Counted from the first letter of the stretch, positions 17,328-26,657 are shown. The stretch is 33,690 nt of DNA from an uncultured Clostridia bacterium (GCA_947630015.1 CANRFY010000022.1:1-33690), one strand, 5' to 3'. Notes: a model not told the origin generated them from the sequence alone. A program made the numbers and translations.

Positions 17328-19826
17328 TCATATGTACCGCCCCGTTATGCTGTTTTTGTTCGATCTGATCTCGTCGGCGGAGCCGCACGCGACGATCTCG
17401 CCGCCGTCGTTCCCGCCCCCGGGTCCCATATCTACTATATAATCGGCGGCGCGGATCACGTCGAGATCGTGTTCGATGATAATGACTGTCGCGCCGTGCG
17501 CGACAAGATCGCGGAATACCGCCATAAGCGTCATGACGTCGAGCGGATGAAGCCCTATCGTCGGCTCGTCGAATACGAACACGGCGTCGTCCTGCGCCTT
17601 CCCCATCTCGCCCGCGAGCTTGAGCCGCTGCGCCTCGCCGCCGGACAGACTCGGCGTCGCCTCGCCGAGGGTGAGATATCCGAGTCCGACGCCGCGCATC
17701 ACGTCAAGACGCGATTTTACGAGCTTCAAGTCGGCGCACGCGGACGCGGCCTCCTCGACGCTCATCGCCATCAGCTCCGGCAGCGAATACTGCTCGCCGC
17801 TGCGGCATTTGCGCTTGACGTCGTATGCGGCGCGCGAATACCTCGAGCCGCCGCAGTCGGGACACGGGATATCGACGTCGGGCAGAAACTGCACGTCGAG
17901 GCTGACGGCCCCCGTTCCGTCGCAGGTCGGACAGCGCAGACTGCCCGTATTGTACGAAAAATCGCCCGCGCGGTAACCAGCCGTCCGCGCCGCCTCCGTC
18001 TTTCCGTAGACGCGGCGCAGTTCGTCGTGTACGTTCGCATATGTCGCCACAGTCGAGCGCACGTTGATCCCGATCGGCGTCGCGTCGATCAGCCTGACGC
18101 GGCGTATCCCGTCAGCCGTCACGTCCGTGACGTGCGGCGGCAGCGCGCCGCCGTTAATTTTCGCCTCGAGCGCCGGCACGAGGCTTTCAAGCACCATCGT
18201 AGTCTTGCCCGATCCCGACACGCCCGTCACGACAGAGATTCGCCCCTTCGGGAACCTGACCGACAGCGGCTTCACCGTATGGATCGGCCCCGTCGTCATC
18301 GTTATCTCGCCGAGCGCGAATATATCCCCGCCTGACCTGACGGCAGCGGCGGCGCCGCCGCGCAGAAACGGCCCTATCATCGAGTCGGGATCGTTCGCGA
18401 TCTCGTCTACGGTTCCTTCCCCGATCACGCGGCCGCCGTCCGCGCCCGCGCCGCGTCCAAGCTCTATCATCCAATCGGCGCGTTTCAGCACGTTCGTGTC
18501 GTGATCGACAAGCACGACGGTGTTCCCGTCGGCGACAAGATCGTCCATCACGCCCGTCAGGCCCTCAAGATTCGACGGATGAAGCCCTATCGACGGCTCG
18601 TCCAGCACATAAAGCACGCCCGTCGTGCGGTTGCGGACGGCGCGCGCCAGCTGCGCGCGCTGGCGTTCGCCCGTCGACAGCGTCGAGGACGCGCGGTCGA
18701 GCGTCAGATATCCGAGGCCGAGATCCAAGAGCCTGCGCGCCGTATCGAAGAACGATTCGCAGATCCTCTCCGCCATCGGCTTCATCGCCGCCGGCAGCGA
18801 ATCCGGCACGCCCGCAACCCATCCGACAAGCTCGCAAAGCGTCATTTTGCACGCGTCCGCAAGCGATATGCCGCGCAGACGCGGCGCGCGCGCCCGCTCC
18901 GAGAGGCGCGTGCCGCCGCAGTCGGGGCATTCGGCCTCGGTCAGAAATTTCTCCACGCGCTTCATCCCCGTCTCGTCCTTGACCTTTGAAAGCGCGTTTT
19001 CGACCGTGTAGACGGCGTTATAATACGTGAAATCGAGTTCGCACGCCTCCTCGGTCTTTTTCGATCTGTATAAAATGTGCTTTTTCTCCGCCGGTCCGTC
19101 GAACACGATATCGCGCTCGCGCGCGGTCAGCTCCGAAAACGGCACATCGGTGCGCACTCCCATGGCGCGGCACACGTCCACCATCAGCGACCACATCAGC
19201 GAATTCCACGGCGCGACGGCGCCGTCCTCGATCGAAATCGATTCGTCCGGTACGAGCGTCGATCTGTCGACGGCGCGCACGACGCCGGTGCCGCCGCAGG
19301 TGCGGCACGCGCCCTGACTGTTGAACGCAAGCTCCTCCGCCCCGGGCGGGATGACGCGCTCCCCGCACACGGGGCAGACGATCTCCTTTTCCGCCGCGAC
19401 GTCGAGCGTCGGCGATACGTAATGCCCGTTCGGGCATATATGCGACGAAAGGCGCGAGAACATCAACCGCAGGCTGTTGAGCAGCTCCGTCGACGTTCCG
19501 AACGTGCTGCGGATGCCGGGTACGCCCGGACGCTGGCGCAGCGCAAGCGCCGCCGGTATGTATCTGACCTCGTCGACGGACGCGCGTCCCGCCTGCGTCA
19601 TGCGGCGTCGCGTATACGTCGACAGCGATTCGAGATATCGGCGCGACCCCTCGGCGTATAGCACGCCGAGGGCGAGCGACGATTTGCCCGATCCCGATAC
19701 GCCCGCGATCGCGACAGTCTTGTAAAGCGGGATATCGACGTCGATATTTTTCAGATTATGCACTTTCGCGCCGCGCACCTCGATATGCTCGGTGCGTTCG
19801 CGATCGCCGCTTTTACCGTTGTCCAT
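17328..19826 (-). CDS. UvrA-like ABC ATPase lacking the UvrB-binding insertion (class II UvrA)
   Basis: An 832-residue twin-ABC protein of the excinuclease A family. It has a first Walker A GVSGSGKSS (42-50), STFGTSTELLNSLRLMFSR, the CPDCGGTRL motif, ABC signature STLSTGERQRAQLARA with LYVLDEPSIGLHPSN, a second Walker A GVSGSGKTT, a zinc-binding CPTCDGTG...CPDCGGSRY and second signature SLSGGEAQRLKLAGE with FVFDEPTIGLHP. Canonical UvrA is about 940 residues; here the block after LRLMFSRLS that carries the UvrB-binding domain is essentially missing, which is the mark of class II UvrA proteins, some linked to resistance against DNA-binding drugs. Its start lies 16 bases after the beta-mannosidase stop, so they are probably co-transcribed, an odd pairing. 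Confidence 0.92.
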   Translation of the reverse strand: MDNGKSGDRERTEHIEVRGAKVHNLKNIDVDIPLYKTVAIAGVSGSGKSSLALGVLYAEGSRRYLESLSTYTRRRMTQAGRASVDEVRYIPAALALRQRPGVPGIRSTFGTSTELLNSLRLMFSRLSSHICPNGHYVSPTLDVAAEKEIVCPVCGERVIPPGAEELAFNSQGACRTCGGTGVVRAVDRSTLVPDESISIEDGAVAPWNSLMWSLMVDVCRAMGVRTDVPFSELTARERDIVFDGPAEKKHILYRSKKTEEACELDFTYYNAVYTVENALSKVKDETGMKRVEKFLTEAECPDCGGTRLSERARAPRLRGISLADACKMTLCELVGWVAGVPDSLPAAMKPMAERICESFFDTARRLLDLGLGYLTLDRASSTLSTGERQRAQLARAVRNRTTGVLYVLDEPSIGLHPSNLEGLTGVMDDLVADGNTVVLVDHDTNVLKRADWMIELGRGAGADGGRVIGEGTVDEIANDPDSMIGPFLRGGAAAAVRSGGDIFALGEITMTTGPIHTVKPLSVRFPKGRISVVTGVSGSGKTTMVLESLVPALEAKINGGALPPHVTDVTADGIRRVRLIDATPIGINVRSTVATYANVHDELRRVYGKTEAARTAGYRAGDFSYNTGSLRCPTCDGTGAVSLDVQFLPDVDIPCPDCGGSRYSRAAYDVKRKCRSGEQYSLPELMAMSVEEAASACADLKLVKSRLDVMRGVGLGYLTLGEATPSLSGGEAQRLKLAGEMGKAQDDAVFVFDEPTIGLHPLDVMTLMAVFRDLVAHGATVIIIEHDLDVIRAADYIVDMGPGGGNDGGEIVACGSADEIRSNKNSITGRYI

Positions 19827-19842
19827 TCATTTACCCTTTCGA

Positions 19843-22296
19843 TTATCTTATATCGCGCGACGAGCGCGCCGTGAGCGCCGACGCGTCCCCGCGCAAAACG
19901 CGGACGCGCCGCTCGCCGGGCTCCATGTCGAAGAAATTGTCCGACAGCACAAGATCGTCGTTTGCGTTTCGTATCTCGACGTCCTTCGCGTATGCGTCGG
20001 CGGAAACGACAATATCGCCGCCGTCGGTATAAACACGCAGATGCGGGTCGAGGAATTTGTAATGCTTCGGGCGGCAGAATATGACGCTGCCGCTCGATAC
20101 GGACGCGCCGTCAACGCTCAGCTCGTAAAAGACGTGATCGCCGTAAAGCTCCGCCTGCGGCAGCTCGACTTTTTCGAGCCATACCGCCGACAGCGGAGGC
20201 GATGTGACCGTCTCGGCGCGCGTCAATTTCACGCTCCCGTCCGCGCCGCAAAGCCGCCATACGACGTCCGCCGTCACCGGCTCCGCCGTGTCGTTCGTCA
20301 CGCAGAAGCGGACGGACTTTCTCACCTCATACGGCTCCGCATTCGGATTCGTGTCCTGCGTCAGTATGCTCTCCTCCTCGCACGACAGAAGAAGCGGCGC
20401 GAAGAACCGCTTCGCGTAGTAGTGGAGCGCCTTCCATCTGCCGTAATAGTCGATCGACGACCAGCTCGCGACCGGCCAGCAGTCGTTGAGCTGCCATATG
20501 ACCGCGCCCATGCACCGCCCGCGATTGCGCCTGAAATGCTCGACGCCGTACTTTATCGCCTGCGCCTGCAAAAGCTGCGACGCGTACACGAACGCGTCGA
20601 GCGTCGTCGGGTAGAGATACGTCGAACTCATGTATGACGCGATCTTTCCGTTCGCGGCGTCGTTTCGCTGATGCTTCTCCATCACATACGAAAACGCGTT
20701 TCTGTCGCACGGCTCCGTGAACGATTCTATCGTCTTTACGGACGGGAACGACTGGAACCCGAACTCGGAGAGGTAGCGGAAATAGAACTGCCTGTACTCG
20801 GTGAACGGACGGCCGCCGTGCCACACGTCCCAATAGTGGACGTCGCCGCGGTTTTCGTCGTTCGGACGGTCGAACGCGCCGCCGCTCGACGGGCTTGCCG
20901 GCCAGTAAAACGTGTTCGGATCGCAGTCGGCAAGCACGCGCGGCAGTATGTATTCGTACATCTTGACGTAATCGCTTCTCTGCTTCGGCTCCGTCACCCA
21001 CGTCCCCTGCGCGACGAACATCTCCATTTCGTTGTTCCCGCACCAAAGCCCGAGCGAGGCGTGATGGCGCAGACGTCGGATATTGTCGTAAAATTCCGCT
21101 GTGATATTCTTTTCAAAGTCGCCGTCCAGCTCGTATACCGCGCACGCGAACATGAAATCCTGCCAAACGATGAGGCCAAGCTCGTCGCAGATGTCGTAGA
21201 ATTCATCCGACGGATAGTGACCGCCGCCCCATACGCGTATGCAGTTGAAATTCGCCGCTTTCGCGTCCTCGAGCAGGCGCCGCGTCCGCTCCGGCGTGAT
21301 GCGCGCCGTCATGCTGTCCTCGGGGATGTAGTCGGCGCCCATCGCGAATATGTCGACGCCGTTGACGCGGTGCGAGAAGCTCTCACCCCATTCGTCGCGC
21401 ACGCGCGACACCGTCATCGTGCGCAGTCCTATCCTGCGCTCCCATACGTCGAGCGTTTTCCCGCCGCAAGAAATCGCGGCCGTGACGGTGTAGAGCGGCT
21501 GCCCGCCGTATCCCGCCGGCTGCCAAAGGCGCGGATGATCTATCGTTATCGGCCCCGTGCCGTCGGATTCGGCGGCGATATCTCCATCGGGATCGGTCAC
21601 GGTGATTTTGACCGACAGCGGCAAGCCTTTTTCGTACACAAAATCGCGGCCGTCCGACGATTGCAGCTCTACTTTCACGTCGATCATAACTTTGCCGTTT
21701 TCGTGGCGCTGCGTTATATACGCGCTCCTTATGCGCGCCATGTCGTATGCGGCGAGGTAAACGGGACGCCATATCCCGCACCCGGGCAGTCTCGGACCCC
21801 AGTCCCAGCCGAACATACAGTGCGCTTTTCTTATGTAGGGGAATCCGCGCATCGCGTCCGACGTACCCTCGAGCCTGTGCGCCGCGTACCGCTCGCGGAT
21901 GTATTTCGTCGGCGAATGAAATACGACGGTAAGACTGTTTCTGCCCTCGCAGACGGCGTCCTTGACGTCGATCTCCCACGTCCTGTGCATATTGTCCGCA
22001 TAAAGCAAATGCCTGCCGTTCACATACACGTCCGCGAGCGTATCGATGCCCTCGAAAATGAGCATCACGCGCTCGCGCGCGATGAATTCGGCGGGGACGT
22101 CGAAATCGGCCGCGTACTCGTAATCGAGATCGGACAGCGGCAGCGCGCGCAATTCGTTGTCGCGCCGGTAGGGGTCGTCTATGATCCCCGCCGCCAAAAG
22201 ATCGGAATATAAATCGCCCGGGACGGACGCGGGGATGTATTCCCCATCCCCGCATCGGCGCAGCTTCCAGTTTTGATCAAGTGCTGTCTTTTCCAT
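19843..22296 (-). CDS. Beta-mannosidase, glycoside hydrolase family 2
   Basis: Predicted exo-acting enzyme that removes terminal beta-mannose from manno-oligosaccharides or N-glycan cores. The 817-residue protein has the GH2 order: jelly-roll domain (MEKTALDQNWKLRRCGDGEYIPASVPGDLYSDLL is a classic beta-mannosidase start), beta-sandwich, TIM barrel and C-terminal sandwich. The acid/base is E423 in WCGNNEMEMF and the nucleophile is E511 in YLSEFGFQSFP. No signal peptide is seen, so it is cytoplasmic and probably acts on imported sugars. I chose the ATG at 22296 with GGAG upstream; the frame is open 17 codons further, through a hairpin. It lies 51 bases behind the GH97 lipoprotein gene, suggesting a glycan-use operon. 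Confidence 0.95.
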   Translation of the reverse strand: MEKTALDQNWKLRRCGDGEYIPASVPGDLYSDLLAAGIIDDPYRRDNELRALPLSDLDYEYAADFDVPAEFIARERVMLIFEGIDTLADVYVNGRHLLYADNMHRTWEIDVKDAVCEGRNSLTVVFHSPTKYIRERYAAHRLEGTSDAMRGFPYIRKAHCMFGWDWGPRLPGCGIWRPVYLAAYDMARIRSAYITQRHENGKVMIDVKVELQSSDGRDFVYEKGLPLSVKITVTDPDGDIAAESDGTGPITIDHPRLWQPAGYGGQPLYTVTAAISCGGKTLDVWERRIGLRTMTVSRVRDEWGESFSHRVNGVDIFAMGADYIPEDSMTARITPERTRRLLEDAKAANFNCIRVWGGGHYPSDEFYDICDELGLIVWQDFMFACAVYELDGDFEKNITAEFYDNIRRLRHHASLGLWCGNNEMEMFVAQGTWVTEPKQRSDYVKMYEYILPRVLADCDPNTFYWPASPSSGGAFDRPNDENRGDVHYWDVWHGGRPFTEYRQFYFRYLSEFGFQSFPSVKTIESFTEPCDRNAFSYVMEKHQRNDAANGKIASYMSSTYLYPTTLDAFVYASQLLQAQAIKYGVEHFRRNRGRCMGAVIWQLNDCWPVASWSSIDYYGRWKALHYYAKRFFAPLLLSCEEESILTQDTNPNAEPYEVRKSVRFCVTNDTAEPVTADVVWRLCGADGSVKLTRAETVTSPPLSAVWLEKVELPQAELYGDHVFYELSVDGASVSSGSVIFCRPKHYKFLDPHLRVYTDGGDIVVSADAYAKDVEIRNANDDLVLSDNFFDMEPGERRVRVLRGDASALTARSSRDIR

Positions 22297-22313
22297 TATT
22301 ATCTCCGAATGAA

Positions 22314-22340
22314 CGGGACTGCGGTTTTGCCGCAGTCCCG
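22314..22340 (-). terminator. Stem-loop between the GH97 and GH2 genes
   Basis: Perfect 11-bp GC-rich stem CGGGACTGCGG (22314-22324) and CCGCAGTCCCG (22330-22340) with a 5-base loop, 7 bases past the GH97 stop. On the minus strand only a weak T-rich stretch follows, so it may be a partial terminator or a 3'-end stabiliser rather than a full stop. Confidence 0.55.
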
Positions 22341-22347
22341 CAAGCAT

Positions 22348-25300
22348 TTATTCTGCCGTTTTCGATATCGCTATCCTGTCGATGTCGGGCGCGTAATAGC
22401 TCGGATTCGAGAATGTGATCGAGTTTTCGCCCGCGGCGAGACTGATCTTGATCTCCGCCATCGCGGTGTGGACGTAGTCGCCGCTGTTGAGTCCCGTCAT
22501 CTCGTATTCAACGCCGTTCACGTTGAGCTTTACGGTGCGGTTCTCGCCGCAGCAGAACCAGAGACGGAGCGTGTATTCGCCGTCCTTGTCGACAGTGATG
22601 CCGTTAAATGTCAGCGTATTGTTAGCGCCGTTTCCGACGTAGCCGACCTTCTGCATTCCCGAGCAGAACGCGGACGTCTGTAAGACCGCCGCGCCGGAGA
22701 GCTTGTTTGCGCCGCTCTCAGCCTCGTAATACGTGAAATCGGGATCGTTGTATTCCTCCGCGCCCGCGACCGTCGTCTCGATCGTGCGCTTCGTTATGAT
22801 CGCCGCGAATCCGCCGCCGTCCACCATCGGATCGGAAAGCGAATCCTTTGACGTGACCTTGCGTTCCTCGACGATGAGGCCGCTTCCGTCCTCGTTGTCG
22901 CGGAAAATGTACGCGTTATATTCGCCATCTCCGAGGAAATCGAGCTTTACGTCGACATTTGCCGCATATTTCGTCATAGCGCCCACGTACCAGTCATCGC
23001 CCGCGCGGCGCGCCATGCACACGTATTCGCCCGGGACGCCGTCGATCATGACGCTCTCGTCCCATTTCACCGCGAGATTGTTGAGGAACGGCAGCCCCGC
23101 GTATGTTTTATACACGGACGCCGCGTTCGCGAGATGCTGGAGACCCGATTCGTATACGACCGTCATCGCGAGTCCGAACGCCGCGGACGAGCCGTTGACG
23201 CCGATTCGGGATGCGACGGGTGTGTAATCCATCGAGCCGCATACGTTGCGCACGAACGGGTAGAGCAGACAGTTCGTCACCGTCGGGACCGCCGACCACT
23301 TGTGATTTTCCTCGCCCTGCACGGCCTCCGTCGTCAGCACGTTCGGATACGTGCGCGCCTCGCCGCACGGGATCACACAGCCGTGGAACAGTATCATCAG
23401 CTTGTGCTTCGCCGCGCATTCGGCCGCCTTTCTCATCACCTCGAGGACGTTCTGCGCGTCGGACTCGAAATAGTCTGTCTTAAGTCCCGCAACGCCCGCC
23501 TCGCTCCATGCGGAGAACAGCGCTTCCATTTCCGCGTCGTCGACCATATCGAGATAGTTGATCCACACGAATATGCCGACGCCCTTTTCATTTGCGTATT
23601 TGCAAAGCTCGCCGAGCCTCGGCTCAAACTGACGCCAGTTCGCGTCGAGGCAGACGTATTCCCAGCCGTTCTCGGCCGCGAAATCGACGTATTCCTTGTG
23701 CTTATCGTAGTTGCCCTGCTCGCCTTCCTCGGCCCACCAGCTCCATGCGACGCGCCCGGGCTTGATGTAGGACGTGTCCGCGTAAAGCGCGGGATCGGGA
23801 TCGGGGTTGAGATCGGTCACGATCGTGGAAAGCGCGAGCTTTCCCGTGTCGTTTGAGATTATCGCGACTCGCCACGGAGTAGAAAAGCCGTTGCGCGTCG
23901 TTATCTGCTTTATGTCGAAATGCCCGGGACGTCCAAGCTCTCCGAGCTTGGATTTGTCGTTCGAGTCGCGGTCGACGCCGAAGCTCCAACCGAGCGAGCC
24001 GTCGCCGGCGTCAGTCGTAAGCGCCGAGGCGCAGAAGTCGCCGTTATTGTTGTATACGCCGGCTTCGGTGAACACCATCCAGTATTCGCCGCGATTTGCC
24101 AGCATCGGCGTCGACATCTTTAAGGAAAGCGCCGCAAGCTGCGCGTATGTGCGCTCCACATATTCGCCCTCATACGTGCCGGTCGGGGCGTAGCCCCACG
24201 TTTTCGTCGACGCGGGCAGCACGTATTCGCTCGCCTCATCCGTCACGGTGAGCGAATCGCCTCCGCCGATCTTGACGTTTTCATATTTGTACGCGACGCC
24301 GTCGTCGAATACGCGGACGACAAGATCAAAGCTTCCCGCGTCGTTTTTGACAGTGAAGCGCTCCTCGCGGCAGTGATCGACCGCCTCCGCGGCGGGACCC
24401 GTCACCGTTTTGTACGTCTCGTTTATCTCGCGCACAGCCACGGAATCTGCCGCGAGCGCAAGTCCCGATTCAAGGCCGCCCTCCTTCGCCGTGATGCCGA
24501 GCGCGGAGCTTTCGATCACGACCGTGCCTCCGGCCTCGACGGAGTAATAGAGCCGTTTTTCGGCGTCTGTCCAGAAGCGTACCTTATTCGTTCCGTTCGG
24601 GGATTCGACCGCCAGCTCGGAAAGCTCCGAAAGCTCCGAGCCGCCCTTGTAATGCGTAAGATCGGACGAAGCCTCCGGCGCCTCCGTGTCCGTCAGGATA
24701 TCGCCGCCGTCGAAATCGTATACAAGATCGGCCTCCGGCAGCGATTTTATCTCATCCTCGGACAGCGCGCGGCGGTATATGCGCAGCATCGAGACGCTGC
24801 CGACAAAATCGGACGTATCGGTGTAGACCGAGCCGCCGACCGACGTGTTTATATATTGTCCGATCAGATTTTCGCCGCCGTCGAACGTGCCGAACAGATA
24901 CTCGAGCGTCGAGGAAACATCGCCTCCGCCGCCCTCTGTCGCGTCGCGCAGCGCCGCTTTCTCGCCGTTTATGTAGAGCGCCGCCTCCGCGGGCGAAAGC
25001 GTCAGGACAAGATCGATCCACTCTTCCTTCGGCAGCGCCGATTTCGTTCTGCCCGAATAGCGCGTCTTATGGCCGTTCGGCTCCGCATACGCTTTATCGT
25101 CGCCGGCGCCGCCGTTGTTGTACGTCGCGATCGGGTTATAAGTGCCGTTGATGGTGCGTCCGCCGGCGTAAATGCGCACCTCGCCGTCGGCCGAGATCGA
25201 GATTTCGGGCGCGTCGTGCCACTGCGTATCGCCGACGCCGTTGCCGCAGAGATTTGTCTGGAACACCTTCGCGTTCGCAGCGCACCCGGTGCTGAGATAA

Positions 25301-25716
25301 ACGCGGAGCGCGGCCGTAATGCCGTCGGCGTCGCCCCATGTCTGCACAGGCAGCGCAAGATATCCGCCGCCTTCCTCGATCGAAAGCACGTTTTTGCCCT
25401 CGGCGTCGTCAAACAGAACGGACAGTCCGCGTCCGTTCAGTATCGCGTTTTCGTCCGATTTGCCCGAGCTTTTGATCGCGACGCCGTTCCAATCGTCCAC
25501 CGTCGGGATCACGCCCGGATCGCCCGTATAACCGGAGCCTCCCGTCACGGGCGCGTCCGGCTCCGTTTCGGGCGTATTCGTATCCGTCGACTGCGCGGCG
25601 TCGCCGTCGGACGTCTCCGTACCGCCGCCCCTGCCCGTGCAGCCCGAAATCGCCGGCACGAGCATCATCGCCGCCAGCATCAAAGCGATCAGCTTTACGC
25701 TTCTTTTCGTTCTCAT
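22348..25716 (-). CDS. GH97 family glycosidase lipoprotein with LamG and CBM35-like domains
   Basis: Predicted surface-anchored alpha-glycosidase of 1122 residues. A lipoprotein signal ends at LVPAISGC (C26), followed by an acidic Thr/Asp-rich linker. Residues about 60-330 are a LamG/concanavalin-like module, about 365-985 the GH97 N-terminal sandwich, barrel and C-terminal part, and about 990-1122 a CBM35-like carbohydrate-binding module (YYEAESGANKLSGAAVL to YYAPDIDRIAIS). In the barrel, D748 (LKTDYFESD) sits where retaining GH97 enzymes carry their nucleophile and E797 (TTEAVQGEE) where they carry the acid/base, favouring an alpha-galactosidase-like or other retaining enzyme over the inverting, calcium-dependent SusB type. 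GCGGAGG precedes the start. It heads the leftward operon. Confidence 0.92.
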   Translation of the reverse strand: MRTKRSVKLIALMLAAMMLVPAISGCTGRGGGTETSDGDAAQSTDTNTPETEPDAPVTGGSGYTGDPGVIPTVDDWNGVAIKSSGKSDENAILNGRGLSVLFDDAEGKNVLSIEEGGGYLALPVQTWGDADGITAALRVYLSTGCAANAKVFQTNLCGNGVGDTQWHDAPEISISADGEVRIYAGGRTINGTYNPIATYNNGGAGDDKAYAEPNGHKTRYSGRTKSALPKEEWIDLVLTLSPAEAALYINGEKAALRDATEGGGGDVSSTLEYLFGTFDGGENLIGQYINTSVGGSVYTDTSDFVGSVSMLRIYRRALSEDEIKSLPEADLVYDFDGGDILTDTEAPEASSDLTHYKGGSELSELSELAVESPNGTNKVRFWTDAEKRLYYSVEAGGTVVIESSALGITAKEGGLESGLALAADSVAVREINETYKTVTGPAAEAVDHCREERFTVKNDAGSFDLVVRVFDDGVAYKYENVKIGGGDSLTVTDEASEYVLPASTKTWGYAPTGTYEGEYVERTYAQLAALSLKMSTPMLANRGEYWMVFTEAGVYNNNGDFCASALTTDAGDGSLGWSFGVDRDSNDKSKLGELGRPGHFDIKQITTRNGFSTPWRVAIISNDTGKLALSTIVTDLNPDPDPALYADTSYIKPGRVAWSWWAEEGEQGNYDKHKEYVDFAAENGWEYVCLDANWRQFEPRLGELCKYANEKGVGIFVWINYLDMVDDAEMEALFSAWSEAGVAGLKTDYFESDAQNVLEVMRKAAECAAKHKLMILFHGCVIPCGEARTYPNVLTTEAVQGEENHKWSAVPTVTNCLLYPFVRNVCGSMDYTPVASRIGVNGSSAAFGLAMTVVYESGLQHLANAASVYKTYAGLPFLNNLAVKWDESVMIDGVPGEYVCMARRAGDDWYVGAMTKYAANVDVKLDFLGDGEYNAYIFRDNEDGSGLIVEERKVTSKDSLSDPMVDGGGFAAIITKRTIETTVAGAEEYNDPDFTYYEAESGANKLSGAAVLQTSAFCSGMQKVGYVGNGANNTLTFNGITVDKDGEYTLRLWFCCGENRTVKLNVNGVEYEMTGLNSGDYVHTAMAEIKISLAAGENSITFSNPSYYAPDIDRIAISKTAE

Positions 25717-25736
25717 AATGCCTCCGCTGTTAAATT

Positions 25737-25752
25737 TATCCCTGTCGGGATA
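25737..25752. promoter_or_regulatory. Candidate operator in the GH97 leader
   Basis: Palindrome TATCCC-TGTC-GGGATA between the GH97 -10 box and its ribosome site, with AATT-like extensions on both sides. Position and symmetry suit a repressor of the LacI or GntR type, but no such gene is in the window. Confidence 0.4.
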
Positions 25753-25766
25753 TAATTGCCGCTTTT

Positions 25767-25795
25767 ATTTTATCACGTCCGCGCTCAGTCTGCAA
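25767..25795 (-). promoter_or_regulatory. Promoter of the GH97-GH2-UvrA operon
   Basis: On the minus strand, TTGCAG (25790-25795), 17-base spacer, TAAAAT (25767-25772), 50 bases before the GH97 ATG. It diverges from the response regulator promoter. Confidence 0.7.
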
Positions 25796-25836
25796 GACAT
25801 ATTTTACCGCGTCATGCAGATCCGCGCGCCCGCGGC

Positions 25837-25865
25837 TTGCGATTTTCGCGCCGGTGTGCTATACT
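25837..25865 (+). promoter_or_regulatory. Promoter of the response regulator gene
   Basis: TTGCGA (25837-25842), 17-base spacer, TATACT (25860-25865) with an extended TGC. The ATG at 25892 follows with GGGAGG in between. Confidence 0.75.
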
Positions 25866-25891
25866 GTCCGTAAATAAACGGGAGGCGTTAT

Positions 25892-26551
25892 ATGAAGCGA
25901 ATACTTATCGTCGACGACGACGTCAACGTCGGCAATCTGATAGAAGAGCTGCTCACGCGCGAGGGATACGCTGTCGCGCGCGCATATTCGGGGACGGAGG
26001 CTGTTATGTATCTTTCGTCGCATACTCCCGATCTTATACTGCTCGATTTAATGCTGCCCGGGATGTCGGGCGAGGACGTACTCGCGCGTGCGCGCGGCAT
26101 CCCCGCGATCGTCGTGAGCGCGCGCGCCGACGTCGAGAGCAAGATATCGCTTCTTTACGGCGGAGCCGTCGATTATATAACGAAGCCGTTCGACACGGGC
26201 GAGCTGTCCGCGCGCGTCGCGGTCCGCCTGCGCTCCGGCGGAGGCGAGGCGCGCGATGTGATCCGCGTGGGCGGGCTTACGCTCGACGCCGCGTCGCGCT
26301 CGGTCGAGGCGGGCGGCGCGCGCGTCAGACTGACGCGCACCGAATACGCGATACTTCGCCTTTTGATGGCGAACGCGGGGCAGGTCATAACAAAGACGCA
26401 GCTTTTAGACCGCATATCAAACGACACTCCCGACTGCACCGAAAGCTCGCTCAAAACTCACGTATCGCACCTGCGCACAAAGCTCAAGGCCGCGTGCGGA
26501 CGCGACCTTGTCGAGTCCGTCTGGGGCATCGGATATAAGCTCGATTTGTGA
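25892..26551 (+). CDS. OmpR/PhoB-family response regulator
   Basis: Cytoplasmic transcription factor of 219 residues, activated by phosphorylation. The receiver domain (about 1-115) has the acidic pocket D8-D9-D10, phospho-acceptor D52 (LILLDLMLPGMSGEDVL), a conserved serine in VVSARAD and lysine in YITKPFD. The C-terminal winged-helix (about 122-219) has LTRTEYAILRLLMANAGQVITKTQLLDRI, the recognition helix region TESSLKTHVSHLRTKLK and a closing VWGIGYKL. GGGAGG upstream supports the start. The histidine kinase on the far side of the ABC genes (30061-30963) is its probable partner, and the direct-repeat array at 26569-26609 its probable target. Confidence 0.97.
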   Translation: MKRILIVDDDVNVGNLIEELLTREGYAVARAYSGTEAVMYLSSHTPDLILLDLMLPGMSGEDVLARARGIPAIVVSARADVESKISLLYGGAVDYITKPFDTGELSARVAVRLRSGGGEARDVIRVGGLTLDAASRSVEAGGARVRLTRTEYAILRLLMANAGQVITKTQLLDRISNDTPDCTESSLKTHVSHLRTKLKAACGRDLVESVWGIGYKLDL

Positions 26552-26568
26552 CCTCCCGACCCGCGATC

Positions 26569-26609
26569 TTAACCGAATCTCAACCGTTGTCTTAACCGAA
26601 ATCTCAACC
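26569..26609 (+). promoter_or_regulatory. Four-half-site direct-repeat array, probable response regulator binding site
   Basis: Four direct half-sites on the plus strand: TTAACC (26569-26574), TCAACC (26580-26585), TTAACC (26592-26597), TCAACC (26604-26609), spaced 11, 12 and 12 bases start to start, near one helical turn. The whole is a direct repeat of TCTTAACCGAATCTCAACC with a period of about 24. OmpR-family regulators bind such tandem half-sites as dimers. Confidence 0.75.
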
Positions 26610-26618
26610 TTTCCGCGC

Positions 26619-26624
26619 TACAAT
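26619..26624 (+). promoter_or_regulatory. -10 box of the ABC operon promoter
   Basis: TACAAT at 26619-26624, 33 bases before the start codon. The position expected for the -35 (around 26596-26601, CCGAAA) is not a recognisable hexamer and falls inside the repeat array, which suggests activator-dependent transcription. Confidence 0.55.
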
Positions 26625-26657
26625 GTGTAGAGCAAACCGAAAGGGAGGTAAAACGAT

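Noticed and set aside
20671..22212. A 513-codon open frame opposite the beta-mannosidase gene
   Set aside because: Low-complexity R/V/H-rich translation with no family match, lying entirely within a well-supported GH2 gene.
24373..25755. A 460-codon open frame opposite the GH97 gene
   Set aside because: Antisense shadow of the GH97 lipoprotein; it also runs through that gene's promoter and signal peptide region.
26569..26609. Short regularly spaced repeats as a CRISPR remnant
   Set aside because: The units are 6 bases at 11-12-base steps with no spacers of CRISPR length and no cas genes; a regulator binding array fits better.
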